Positions 13,466 to 21,129 of a stretch of DNA of 26,765 nucleotides are shown here, piece by piece. Where the stretch lies: NCBI GenBank assembly GCA_041477655.1, contig JBGOUP010000009.1, positions 1 through 26,765 on the forward strand, given 5' to 3'. Position 1 is the stretch's first letter, and each line of letters opens with the position of its first letter. The position numbers and the translations under genes were made by a program. Below the pieces are notes generated by a model. The model was not told where the DNA came from. It saw nothing but the letters and a program-made list of their open reading frames with translations, and ran no database searches. The stretch comes from JBGOUP01 sp041477655. GTDB taxonomy: Bacteria > Patescibacteriota > UBA1384 > 2-12-FULL-50-11.

Positions 13466-15151
13466 ATGAAAAAACTAACCATCTTTGGAATTATCGCCGG
13501 TTTGGTTGTCGGATTATTGGCAAATGGTACCCACGCGCAAGCCACTGATACCAACCTAATCGCCAACCCTTCGGTAGAAACAGCCAGTTCCGACAATCAA
13601 ACACCTCAACAGTGGTTAACTGGTTATCTGTGGGGTAACTTAGACGCCAGCTATCATTACCAAAACACTGGGCAAGATGGTAACCGAAGCCTGCGCGTCG
13701 ATATCAGCCGTTACCAGTCGGGTGACGCTAAGTGGTATTTTAGCCCGGTTAGCATTGCTCCTAGCAAACAATATGTTTTTCAAGATTATTATCGTTCCAA
13801 TATCCCCGCCACTCTTTTAGCTCAAGTCCAAGACACGAACGGGAATTTATCGTATCAGCTATTGGGCAACACCGTCTCAAACAACCAATGGCAGAAGTTT
13901 TCCGCCAACTTTACCGCTCCGACTAACGCTAAACAAGTCACCGTATTCCACCTTATCCAGTCAGTTGGCTATCTAGAAACTGACAACTTTTTCCTAGGCT
14001 TGGTGTCTGATAACCAAAATGGAGGAATTCCCAACCCCTCATTTGAAACTGCTAACCCAACCGATTCATCATTACCCGACGGATGGCATCGAGGTAATTG
14101 GGGAACAAACTGGGCAGTCTTTAACTATCTAAACACCGGCCATAGTGGCCAGCGAAGCGTTATGGTTACGGTCAACAACTATAAAAATGGCGATGCAAAA
14201 TGGTACTACACGCCTCAAAAAGTTACGGCCGGACAAGCCTACCAATTTAGTGACTATTATAAATCCAACAGCCCTACCAAAGTCATTGTTTGGGTGATAA
14301 TGCAGGACGGCAGTAACTACTACCTTAACCTCAAGGACGCGGCTGGCTTAGGCAAGACCAGCTGGCACCAATACACGGACAGCTTCTTCATGCCGGCAGG
14401 AGCAGTTAGCGCCAGCGTTATGCATTTATTGTATGCCAACGGTCAGTTAATCACCGACGATTACTCATTAGCACCTATCGCTAACCCCGGCCTTAATCGT
14501 CCGATTATCTCTCTAACTTTTGACGACGATTGGGAATCTAATTTTCAGACCGTCATGCCTTTGCTTAAACAGTACAATTACCTTTCCACCCAATACATAG
14601 TAACTAGTTTTATTAACCAGCAAGACAGGCTTACAACCGACCAGGTAAGGGCAATTTATAATGCTGGAAACGAAATTGGCGCTCATACGGTTACTCATAG
14701 AGACTTAACCACCCTGTCTTCGATTGAGCTTGACAACGAACTAAAACAGTCAAAGAGCTTCCTTGAGAGTCTGCTCGGCACTCAAATTAAAACCTTTGCC
14801 ACACCCTATGGCGCTTACAACGCCAACGTCATTACCGCCATTAAGAAGTACTTCCAGTCACACCGTTCCACCGACGCCGGTTATAACAGTAAGATCAATT
14901 TCACTACCGACAATATAAAGGTTCAGAATATGACCGATACAACCACCATGGCCCAGTTTAAATCTTGGGTAGACACTGCCGTTGGCCAAAAAGCTTGGCT
15001 GGTGATTGTTTACCACCAGATTACTGTCAACCCTGACACCTACGATACCACCCCGGACGCACTCCATAGCCAGTTAGACGTTATTAAGAACTCCGGAACA
15101 GCCGTCGAAACAATCAGCCAAGCCATCGCCGAGATACAGCCCCAGCTTTAA
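13466..15151 (+). CDS. Secreted polysaccharide deacetylase with two tandem N-terminal modules
   Basis: The 561-residue protein has a signal peptide ending near THAQA (about 25). Two similar beta-sandwich-type modules follow (about 30-180 and 187-337). Both begin with NPSxET and carry YxNTGxxGxRSxxV, GDAKWYxxP and DYYxSN, so they arose by duplication and resemble carbohydrate-binding (CenC/CBM-like) modules. The C-terminal NodB domain (about 345-560) has TFDDD (351-355, catalytic base and metal Asp), HTVTH (407-411, metal His pair) and FATPYGAYN. It should remove N- or O-acetyl groups from a surface glycan. It comes directly after the GT2 and GH26 genes, with its own promoter, so the product of that synthase is the likely substrate. 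It is convergent with mgtA, 3 bp apart. Confidence 0.92.
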   Translation: MKKLTIFGIIAGLVVGLLANGTHAQATDTNLIANPSVETASSDNQTPQQWLTGYLWGNLDASYHYQNTGQDGNRSLRVDISRYQSGDAKWYFSPVSIAPSKQYVFQDYYRSNIPATLLAQVQDTNGNLSYQLLGNTVSNNQWQKFSANFTAPTNAKQVTVFHLIQSVGYLETDNFFLGLVSDNQNGGIPNPSFETANPTDSSLPDGWHRGNWGTNWAVFNYLNTGHSGQRSVMVTVNNYKNGDAKWYYTPQKVTAGQAYQFSDYYKSNSPTKVIVWVIMQDGSNYYLNLKDAAGLGKTSWHQYTDSFFMPAGAVSASVMHLLYANGQLITDDYSLAPIANPGLNRPIISLTFDDDWESNFQTVMPLLKQYNYLSTQYIVTSFINQQDRLTTDQVRAIYNAGNEIGAHTVTHRDLTTLSSIELDNELKQSKSFLESLLGTQIKTFATPYGAYNANVITAIKKYFQSHRSTDAGYNSKINFTTDNIKVQNMTDTTTMAQFKSWVDTAVGQKAWLVIVYHQITVNPDTYDTTPDALHSQLDVIKNSGTAVETISQAIAEIQPQL

Positions 15152-15154
15152 ACT

Positions 15155-17593
15155 TCAGTTGGCCAGATTGGCTCGACGAAAAAAGATTGATTTCGCCAGC
15201 TCGATCGCCCCAAAGTAGGCAAGGACGATAGCGCCAATTGCTAATAATTGAATTAAACTTGGCGCTGTGAATTTGAAGAGCAAGCCAAGCGGGCTAAAGA
15301 CCAGCAGGACGCTGGCCGCAACCACCAACAAGGTGCTAGCGACGATCGGTAGGGCTGGCCGACTGGAGCGAAACGACAATTTGCGTGAGCGGATGAAATA
15401 GACCACCAAGGCTTGGGTGGCTAGAGATTCTAGAAACCAACCGGTTTGGAAACCACTTTCGCCCAGGTGGAAAACGTATAGCAACAGGCCGAAGGTCAGG
15501 AAATCGAATATCGAGCTGATTGGCCCGAAGCTGAAAATAAACCGCTTAATAAAATTAATGTCCCATTTTCGCGGTTTCTGGATATCCTCAATGTCAACAT
15601 TATCTAATGGTAAGGTGAACTGGGAAGTGTCGTAGAGTAAATTGTTTAGTAAAATCTGCAACGGTAGCATCGGCAAAAACGGCAGAAACAATGAAGCTCC
15701 GGCCATGGAAAAAATGTTGCCAAAGTTTGAGCTTAAGGACATCATAATGTACTTCATGGTGTTGGTGAATGTTTTCCGACCTTCGATCACGCCGTTAATT
15801 AGCTGTTTGAGCGATTTTTCCAGCAAGATAATATCGGCCGATTCTTTGGCTACATCGACGGCGTTATTAACCGATATGCCAACGTCGGCGGCCTTGAGCG
15901 ATTGGGCGTCGTTAATGCCGTCGCCCAAATAGCCAACTACATTGCCGGCGGCTTGGAGTTGCATAATAACCCGACGTTTCTGATCTGGATCTAGCCTAGC
16001 AAAAATGGTGATGTTCTGACTTCTTTCGCGTAAGGCGGCGTCGGAGAGTTTGGCTAATTGGCTACCAACTAACACGCCTTTGATCGGCAACTCTAGCTGA
16101 CTGGCAATTCTTTGGCTAACTAGCTCATTGTCGCCAGTTAGAACCTTAATCTCCACGCCGTATTTCTCGATATCACGCAATGTCTGCTTGACGGTTTGTT
16201 TGGGCGGATCGAGAAAAGCGATAAAGCCAATTAAGGTCAGGTCACTCTCGTCTTCAACGGTATAATCTTTTTTTTCTTTAGCAAGGTTCTTTTTAGCCAC
16301 AGCCAAAACTCGATAACCTTGATCGCTCAATTTTTGGTAGGTTTTTTGAAATTCGGTTCTCATTTTTGCCGTCAGTTTTTCGTTTTTGGCTCCGTAGCTT
16401 TGAGCTTGGCTGACCATGTCTTCGGGAGCTCCTTTACTAATTACTTCTATCCTTCCGGATTTTTTCAACACAACCGAACTTCGACGCCGTTCGTAATCGA
16501 AAGCAATCTCGTCTAGTTTGGTGTAACTGACAACAGAAATGTGTCTAAAGGCCAGCACAGCGTCATCGAGGGGGTTTTTTAAGCCGGTCTCAAAATAGCT
16601 ACCGACGTAGGCTAAAGCCAAAACATCGTCTGAAACTTTGCCGTAACCATCAACGTAGCTGACCAGAGCGATTTTATTTTCGGTCAAGGTGCCGGTTTTA
16701 TCGGTGCAGAGCACGTCCATGCTACCGAAGTTCTGAATTGATGAGAGTTTTTTAATAATTACGCCGTGCTTAGACATAGCCAGGGCTCCGCGAGCTAAAG
16801 TGACGGTAATAATAACTGGTAGTAACTCTGGGGTTAGGCCAACGGCCAAGGCAATGGCAAAGAAAAATGATTCCAACAGATCTCGTTGTAAGATAGTGTT
16901 GAGCAGAAAAATGAGCAGAACGAAAACGAAGATTATTTTCAAAATCAGGTGGCTGAAGTTTTGAATGCCCCGATCAAAATCGGTTTGGCTATCTTTAGCA
17001 CTTAATTCACGGGTGATTTTACTAAAATGCGTCCGCCCTCCGGTGGCTATAACCAACATTCGTCCCTCACCAGTGACAACACTACTACCCATTGATACCG
17101 GCGAATCAATGGTTTTAGGTTGGGGAAAAGCCTCGCCGGTCAAGCTCGATTCATCAACAGACAACCCATTAGAGCTGGTAATTTTGCCATCAGCAGGAAT
17201 TATATTGCCAGGGATTAGTTCAATAATATCGCCCGGGACAACCGCTTCTAGAGTGATTCGTTCTAGCTGACCGTCTCGCCAGGCCTGGACCGTCACTTTG
17301 ACCCGATGTTGTAGGGCCGCCGCCGCTTGCTCGGATTTATATGAATTGAAGAAATCGAGCGTGCCACTTAAGCCAACCATAATAATAATGATGGTGGCGT
17401 CAATTTTTTGACCTAGCCCGAACGAGATGGCAGCTATGATCAATAAAAGAATAATCAACGGGCTTTTAAACTTAGAGAAAAATTCCTCAAAAGCCGTCAA
17501 TTTAGGTGAAGCAACAACGGTTTGATTGGGACCGTTTTGCTTGAACGAGTCGCGCGCTTGCCCACTTGTTAGACCAACGTTGATCGGTGGCAT
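15155..17593 (-). CDS. mgtA: MgtA-type magnesium-importing P-type ATPase
   Basis: The 812-residue P-type ATPase (IIIB group) has the actuator loop LTGEAFPQPK, the phosphorylation site CTDKTGTLT, KGAPEDM, the hinge GDGINDAQSLKAADVGIS, and paired membrane segments at both ends. The block LPLQILLNNLLYDTSQFTLPLDNVD followed by KPRKWD and GPISSIFDFLTF is specific to the MgtA/MgtB branch. It imports Mg2+ (or moves it down its gradient) with ATP. It is slightly shorter than the usual 860-900 residues because of a short N-terminus. CATAAT (17602-17607) lies 8 nt before the ATG, so it too appears leaderless, leaving no room for a magnesium-sensing leader RNA on this strand. Confidence 0.95.
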   Translation of the reverse strand: MPPINVGLTSGQARDSFKQNGPNQTVVASPKLTAFEEFFSKFKSPLIILLLIIAAISFGLGQKIDATIIIIMVGLSGTLDFFNSYKSEQAAAALQHRVKVTVQAWRDGQLERITLEAVVPGDIIELIPGNIIPADGKITSSNGLSVDESSLTGEAFPQPKTIDSPVSMGSSVVTGEGRMLVIATGGRTHFSKITRELSAKDSQTDFDRGIQNFSHLILKIIFVFVLLIFLLNTILQRDLLESFFFAIALAVGLTPELLPVIITVTLARGALAMSKHGVIIKKLSSIQNFGSMDVLCTDKTGTLTENKIALVSYVDGYGKVSDDVLALAYVGSYFETGLKNPLDDAVLAFRHISVVSYTKLDEIAFDYERRRSSVVLKKSGRIEVISKGAPEDMVSQAQSYGAKNEKLTAKMRTEFQKTYQKLSDQGYRVLAVAKKNLAKEKKDYTVEDESDLTLIGFIAFLDPPKQTVKQTLRDIEKYGVEIKVLTGDNELVSQRIASQLELPIKGVLVGSQLAKLSDAALRERSQNITIFARLDPDQKRRVIMQLQAAGNVVGYLGDGINDAQSLKAADVGISVNNAVDVAKESADIILLEKSLKQLINGVIEGRKTFTNTMKYIMMSLSSNFGNIFSMAGASLFLPFLPMLPLQILLNNLLYDTSQFTLPLDNVDIEDIQKPRKWDINFIKRFIFSFGPISSIFDFLTFGLLLYVFHLGESGFQTGWFLESLATQALVVYFIRSRKLSFRSSRPALPIVASTLLVVAASVLLVFSPLGLLFKFTAPSLIQLLAIGAIVLAYFGAIELAKSIFFRRANLAN

Positions 17594-17607
17594 TTAGTAT
17601 CATTATG

Positions 17608-17796
17608 GCCAGAAAAAGACGGCCGTAACAGCCAAATCTCGTCCGCCGATAATCCAGACTTGACCGTTCGACCCTTCAACGTAATTCAGGGTCGTCCCGA
17701 GTACATCGAAGGACGACATTGCTCACGGTCAGTCCTAAGTTTGTCGCCATTCGACCTTGCTCGTGACGACTCTGACCAATGAAAGAGTCGAGGGAC
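17608..17796. other. Intergenic stretch with several hairpins between mgtA and the LysM gene
   Basis: About 190 bases between divergent genes. Stems visible on either strand include GTCGTCC/GGACGAC (about 17692-17718) and CGACTCT/AGAGTCG (about 17768-17790). I compared it mentally with M-box and ydaO (c-di-AMP) riboswitch consensus and found no match. The + promoter predicted at 17797 lies downstream of most of it, so it may be DNA-level structure or the end of an unrelated transcript. Confidence 0.4.
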
Positions 17797-17849
17797 TTGA
17801 CAAGCCCCAAAGGTAGGGTAAGATAGTTCTCGTCTGTCAGTAAAGGAGG
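17797..17849 (+). promoter_or_regulatory. Promoter and strong ribosome-binding site of the LysM-CHAP gene
   Basis: TTGACA (17797-17802), a 16-nt spacer and TAAGAT (17819-17824) predict a start near 17831. AAAGGAGG follows at 17842-17849. No ATG, GTG or TTG lies at a normal distance; the in-frame codon three bases later is ATA (17853) and the first standard start is GTG 17937. Confidence 0.55.
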
Positions 17850-17936
17850 CGAATAACTTCCCTCTATCCATTTATCGACAAAACAAAAAAGATCGCTCAT
17901 ACAATTTGGAATTATCTTTCGGCCGCCAGCACCGTT

Positions 17937-18854
17937 GTGCAAAGCTGGCTAGGCCGGTTTACCCGGTTTTTGACTGGTTTAATCCGTCACTCAAATTCCC
18001 AGCATTTACTCAACTTTGCCAAGCGTTACTCGGCCCAGCTAAGTTTTGCCCTGTTTATCGCTGTCTTTCTAACCCTTTCGGTCGGTGAAGGCCAAGCCTA
18101 CGACCCCAATTCGTTTGATACTTCAGTAGCCCAAGCCCAGTTACAAACAGAAAAAGAGGGGTTTATTGGCAAGCCACAAATTATCCAAGATTTTACAGTA
18201 TTAACTGGCGCTCAATCGACTGCCATCGTCTACACAGTTGTTCAGGGCGACTCACTGACCGCTATCGCTTCCCGCTACAACTTGAGTACCGGTAGTCTAA
18301 TTGACGCTAATAACCTCAAAATTAGCCAAATCGAAAACATCCAAGCGGGGATGCAATTGCTTATTCCACCCAACGACTCAAATCCTTCACCCGAATGGGC
18401 TAACCAGCTGGCTCAACTCAAAGCTGATCAGCAAGAAAAAGCCAAACTGGCAGAATCTCAACGCTTAGCCCAACTGGCCAAAGAACGATCTCGACTTGCC
18501 CAGCAAACCGGCTACTCTATTGTCAAGGCTGGAGTTCGTGGTAGTAACAACGGTTATCCCTGGGGCTGGTGCACTTGGCTGGTTGCCTCGATGCGTCCGG
18601 ACATCGGCAAGTACAGACTTGGCAACGCCGGTCAGTGGCTCTATAACGCCCGGGCTAATGGATTAGCCACAGGCAGAACTGCTCGGCCTGGGGCAGTAGC
18701 CGTTATGACGTTCGAAGGAGCGGTTGGTCACGTTGCCTATGTTAAATCGGTCAGCGATAATTGGGTTACCTTTTTAGAAATGAATTACGCTGGTTTTGGG
18801 GTTACTTCCAGCCGAACCGTTTCGGCTAGTTACGCCAGCGGCTATATCTACTGA
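17937..18854 (+). CDS. LysM-CHAP cell-wall hydrolase, membrane-anchored or secreted
   Basis: The protein has 305 residues from GTG 17937. A basic N-terminal region is followed by a hydrophobic segment (about 33-50, signal or anchor) and a LysM module (about 97-142, YTVVQGDSLTAIASRYN...IQAGMQLLIP), which binds peptidoglycan sugars. A charged helix of about 40 residues (EWANQLAQLKADQQEKAKLAES...) precedes a C-terminal CHAP peptidase domain (about 195-305). The CHAP nucleophile is the Cys of WGWCTW, with histidine in VGHVAYV and the third residue in EMNY. It should cut peptide stems or cross-bridges of the wall, in remodelling or against neighbouring cells. The frame is open upstream to 17844 and a perfect ribosome site favours an ATA start at 17853, which would add 28 residues. 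Confidence 0.88.
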   Translation: MQSWLGRFTRFLTGLIRHSNSQHLLNFAKRYSAQLSFALFIAVFLTLSVGEGQAYDPNSFDTSVAQAQLQTEKEGFIGKPQIIQDFTVLTGAQSTAIVYTVVQGDSLTAIASRYNLSTGSLIDANNLKISQIENIQAGMQLLIPPNDSNPSPEWANQLAQLKADQQEKAKLAESQRLAQLAKERSRLAQQTGYSIVKAGVRGSNNGYPWGWCTWLVASMRPDIGKYRLGNAGQWLYNARANGLATGRTARPGAVAVMTFEGAVGHVAYVKSVSDNWVTFLEMNYAGFGVTSSRTVSASYASGYIY

Positions 18855-18875
18855 TTTCTCATATATCTACTGATT
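18843..18875 (+). repeat. Short direct repeat over the LysM-CHAP stop codon
   Basis: The 14 bases TATATCTACTGATT occur at 18843-18856 and again at 18862-18875, 19 bp apart. The first copy contains the stop codon TGA. It looks like a small tandem duplication next to the tRNA 3' end. Confidence 0.7.
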
Positions 18876-18876
18876 G

Positions 18877-18949
18877 CGCCCTTGGAGGGATTCGAACCCC
18901 CAACCGCCGGCTTAGAACGCCGCTGCTCTGTCCGTTGAGCTACAAGGGC
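18877..18949 (-). tRNA. tRNA-Arg (TCT)
   Basis: The minus strand gives acceptor GCCCTTG/CAAGGGC, D-stem GCTC/GAGC, anticodon arm GCGGC/GCCGG around GTTCTAA (anticodon TCT, A37), and T-loop TTCGAAT. The outermost anticodon-stem pair is a G-G mismatch. The discriminator is G and CCA is not encoded. Confidence 0.93.
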
Positions 18950-18972
18950 ATATGACTGAAATGATCAGTCAA

Positions 18973-18981
18973 ATTATACCA
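18973..18981 (-). promoter_or_regulatory. Extended -10 promoter of tRNA-Arg (TCT)
   Basis: TGGTATAAT on the minus strand lies about 24 bp before the tRNA 5' end, leaving a short leader for RNase P. The same extended box is seen for tmRNA and the 5537 gene. Confidence 0.6.
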
Positions 18982-19012
18982 GCAACCACCAGACTAATCG
19001 AGGGGTTGATAT

Positions 19013-19040
19013 TTGACAATAATAATTAACGTAATAATAT
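19013..19040 (+). promoter_or_regulatory. Promoter that fixes the start of the next gene
   Basis: A perfect TTGACA (19013-19018) is followed after 16 nt by TAATAT (19035-19040). The first in-frame ATG (19039) overlaps the -10 box, so transcription should begin at about 19047 and the second ATG (19048) is the likely leaderless start. Confidence 0.6.
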
Positions 19041-19047
19041 GGAAGAG

Positions 19048-19569
19048 ATGGACGGGGCGAACAACAGGAAATTAGTGATTACCATCAGTGCCACTGCTTT
19101 GGTGATTCTGTTGTTAGTGTTAGCGGCAATGTGGCTTGGCAGTAAAGATCATAAAATAACTCTATCCGGGCTGTTCAAACCCAATACTTCTACCAACTCG
19201 ACCGGTGGCTCGACGGGGTCTTCTACAAACACTACTCCAACAACAAAAACTGTTGCTCCAACTTTACCAGCTCAAAGCGTCACCTTGGCTTCAGGATGTA
19301 CTGCCGAGGTGCCAGTGACGGCTAAAGTGGTCAAGTCTGTTCAGGACAAAGACACCAAGACCTGCATCACCGAGGTTAGCTATCCTGGCGAAGATCTAAT
19401 TGCTGTTAAGACCCATTTCCATGGATTTAGTCAAACTAAGGCTAGTAAAGACGGAAAACAAGTCTTGTTGGAGAAAGGCAAGACTAAGGTTGCTATTGGG
19501 CCACTGACATTTACCGATTCCGGTAAGCCTGTTGACATTATCACCTCAATTCAAGAAACAACTCCTTAA
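19048..19569 (+). CDS. Membrane-anchored protein with Ser/Thr linker, function unknown
   Basis: The protein has 173 residues from ATG 19048. A short basic head (MDGANNRK) and a transmembrane segment (about 10-29) are followed by a Ser/Thr/Gly/Asn linker (about 45-75) and a soluble domain of about 100 residues outside the cell. The domain has two cysteines (in ASGCTAEV and TKTCITEV) that could form a disulphide, a substrate for the VKOR/DsbA pair, and beta-rich alternation (VTLASG, CITEVSYPG, KVAIGPLTFTD). I do not recognise the domain. No hairpin with a convincing T-run follows it. Confidence 0.75.
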   Translation: MDGANNRKLVITISATALVILLLVLAAMWLGSKDHKITLSGLFKPNTSTNSTGGSTGSSTNTTPTTKTVAPTLPAQSVTLASGCTAEVPVTAKVVKSVQDKDTKTCITEVSYPGEDLIAVKTHFHGFSQTKASKDGKQVLLEKGKTKVAIGPLTFTDSGKPVDIITSIQETTP

Positions 19570-19696
19570 GATACTGCTGTCTTCGTCCCTTAGGTTTTTT
19601 TAATCATAGCCAGTAGCCTCTTGTGCTGGCGTCAATTTTCAGAGAGTACTTGGAAAAAGAACATCTCTTAATGAGTTTGGGGAGGAGGTGAGGTAG

Positions 19697-20110
19697 ATGT
19701 TTGCAAATGTTATATTGAACTTCTGGGCCGTTATTGTAGCGGCCTTGATCCCGATGGTGACGGGTATGATTTGGTATAGCCCAAAGGTTTTCGGCATGAT
19801 GTGGATGAAAGCCAACGGCATGTCCCAGGACGATATGAAGAAGGACAACATGAGCCAGCTCTATTTCCTTCAGTTTATCGCCGCTCTAGTTATGACTTAC
19901 GTCATCGCTTTGTTTGTGATGTATGTTCACCCGCTAACAACCGCCGACGGCTTTATGCTCGGCTTCTGGTTGTGGCTGGGCTTCTTGGTAGCTGGTTCGG
20001 CAGGGCAGTACATTTTCCCGCCCAAGCCCGCTAACCTGTTTGTCATGGACTCGATCTACAAGTTGATCAATATATTCTTAGTAATTTGGTTACTTATGAC
20101 TTGGCAGTAA
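19697..20110 (+). CDS. DUF1761-like small membrane protein
   Basis: The 137-residue protein has four hydrophobic segments (about 5-24, 53-75, 83-105, 118-135). The N-terminal block VAALIPMVTGMIWYSPKVFGMMWMKANG is typical of DUF1761, as is the GFWLWLGFLVAGSAGQYIF block in the second half. The molecular role of the family is unknown. GGAGGAGGTGAGGTAG directly before the ATG is an unusually strong ribosome site, in contrast with the many leaderless neighbours. A shared bidirectional terminator separates it from the GIY-YIG gene. Confidence 0.85.
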   Translation: MFANVILNFWAVIVAALIPMVTGMIWYSPKVFGMMWMKANGMSQDDMKKDNMSQLYFLQFIAALVMTYVIALFVMYVHPLTTADGFMLGFWLWLGFLVAGSAGQYIFPPKPANLFVMDSIYKLINIFLVIWLLMTWQ

Positions 20111-20128
20111 AAAATAGGGTTAAATCAC

Positions 20129-20154
20129 AAAAACCGCCCCAGAAGGCGGTTTTT
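20129..20154. terminator. Bidirectional terminator between DUF1761 and GIY-YIG genes
   Basis: AAAAACCGCC pairs with GGCGGTTTTT around CCAGAA (20139-20144). The A- and T-runs make it work on both strands, ending the + gene at 20110 and the - gene at 20179. Confidence 0.9.
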
Positions 20155-20178
20155 GTGTGTGGCGGAGAGACTAATCCG

Positions 20179-20436
20179 TTAGTTCCACTTACCAGAGATG
20201 AGTTTGAGTTTCTTGGCTTGGGACCAGTCTTTGACTTGAATTTCTCTTTTTCGAGCGACTGATTTACTATGAAATGCCTGAGAGGCATAGACCAACTCAA
20301 ATGGGCCTTGTTCGATTGCCATAAAGGCCCCTTTGCCAGAATTGTGTTCAGTTATCCTTCGGTTAGGATCAGTGGTGATGCCTACATAAAATCTTCCAGT
20401 GTTAGTTCTGGCGATATATAGAAACCACTTCGACAT
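20179..20436 (-). CDS. Small GIY-YIG endonuclease-domain protein (UPF0213/YhbQ-like)
   Basis: The 85-residue protein is essentially one GIY-YIG domain: the opening strand WFLYIART (Y of the GIY element), RFYVGITTDPNRRITEHNSGKG (YVG, catalytic Arg in the RRI helix), a central EQGPFELVYASQAF, and the helix SKSVARKREIQVKDWSQAKKLKLI with the catalytic Glu. Members nick DNA, and stand-alone ones are of uncertain role. On the minus strand TATGAT stands six bases before the ATG, so the message is probably leaderless. The gene begins 17 bp after a 130-nt inverted-repeat unit that directly follows tmRNA. The same unit follows tRNA-Lys with a broken copy of this gene, so the arrangement may be mobile. 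Confidence 0.9.
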   Translation of the reverse strand: MSKWFLYIARTNTGRFYVGITTDPNRRITEHNSGKGAFMAIEQGPFELVYASQAFHSKSVARKREIQVKDWSQAKKLKLISGKWN

Positions 20437-20453
20437 TGCTCAATCATAGACTG

Positions 20454-20583
20454 CTTCTCGACAATCTCTCGACAGGCTCGAAATAAAGCTCGAAGTTTCT
20501 CGGCTGATACGCTTACTAACCCCAAAAAGCTCTCTTGCAGAGAGTGAGAAGTTTACTTCGAGTGAGTGAAACGAATCGAGAAG
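20454..20583 (-). repeat. 130-nt inverted-repeat-bounded unit, copy B
   Basis: On the minus strand the unit begins with CTTCTCGA right after the tmRNA discriminator base and ends with TCGAGAAG, exactly 130 nt as in copy A (2184-2313), aligning without gaps. Its internal hairpin CTCTCT-GCA-AGAGAG followed by CTTTTT is a good terminator for tmRNA. The central 27 bases from TATCAGCCGAGAAAC onward are identical in both copies. The GIY-YIG start follows. Confidence 0.85.
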
Positions 20584-20967
20584 TGGACCTGCGGGAAGTC
20601 GAATCCCGGTCCGAGAACGAACGAACTAAATCATCTACAAGCATAGACTGTTTAGGTACTTAGGAAACTGGCCAATAACAATCAAAGCACCAGAAACCGC
20701 AGCGCTGTTTGTACAATTTCCATCGTCAACGCGCCGTTGGAAATCGTCCTACAAATATAGCGCCTCGTCACTGTTAGTAGAAATCAAGTAACGGGACGGC
20801 ATTAAGCGCTTAGGCTAATGCAGGTGCAAAAGTCGGAACAAACGCTTGCGCGATTGCGGACTTCATTTTTGCAAATGTGTTTGCACGTATTTGGTTGTAT
20901 TGTAAGGCACATACTTTCCGCTTGCCGATTTAGTTGTTAACGTCCCCGTCGAAGCCGTGACAGGCCC
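20584..20967 (-). ncRNA. ssrA: Transfer-messenger RNA (tmRNA)
   Basis: The 5' end (minus strand) reads GGGCCTG then TCACGGCTTCGACGGGGACG, with the near-invariant GGnTTCGACGGG of tmRNA. The 3' end has T-arm CGGGA-TTCGACT-TCCCG and CAGGTCC with discriminator A, pairing with GGGCCTG (one G-U). The length is 384 nt. The tag frame fits complement(20810..20884): resume codon GCA, then a 24-residue peptide starting ANTFAKMK and ending FAPALA before TAA. The tag is longer than the roughly ten residues of E. coli but keeps a hydrophobic Ala-Leu-Ala end for proteolysis. It rescues stalled ribosomes together with SmpB, which is not in this window. A good promoter lies upstream. Confidence 0.93.
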
Positions 20968-20975
20968 ATTGCCCA

Positions 20976-21004
20976 CTTATACCACAAAATATCCCACAGG
21001 TCAA
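20976..21004 (-). promoter_or_regulatory. Promoter of tmRNA
   Basis: TTGACC (20999-21004), 17 nt and TATAAG (20976-20981) with a TGG extension lie 8 nt before the mature 5' end at 20967. Confidence 0.75.
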
Positions 21005-21093
21005 GGAACGTGGGAATTTTCAAGCACCAATTTCTAATTACCAAACTAACACAAGTTTTAGATTCGGGCTCAATTGGGAATCAAGCCTTGTGA

Positions 21094-21122
21094 TTGCCCT
21101 ATTAGGCTGATGAGACTAAAAT
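21094..21122 (+). promoter_or_regulatory. Promoter of the ABC transporter operon
   Basis: TTGCCC (21094-21099), 17 nt and TAAAAT (21117-21122) lie 7 nt before ATG 21130. No ribosome site is present, so translation is probably leaderless. Confidence 0.6.
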
Positions 21123-21129
21123 TTAAACA

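Noticed and set aside
17608..17852. Riboswitch (c-di-AMP or magnesium) between mgtA and LysM-CHAP
   Set aside because: Hairpins are present but I could not match the conserved cores of ydaO or M-box, and the predicted promoters leave most of the region untranscribed in the required direction.
17676..17942. 88-residue minus-strand frame upstream of mgtA
   Set aside because: No ribosome site, no family features, and it covers the intergenic hairpins and the LysM-CHAP promoter.
20584..20613. Lone tRNA 3' end as an integration scar
   Set aside because: It first looked like a truncated tRNA, but the matching 5' end with GGCTTCGACGGGGA at 20967 shows it is the 3' end of a complete tmRNA.
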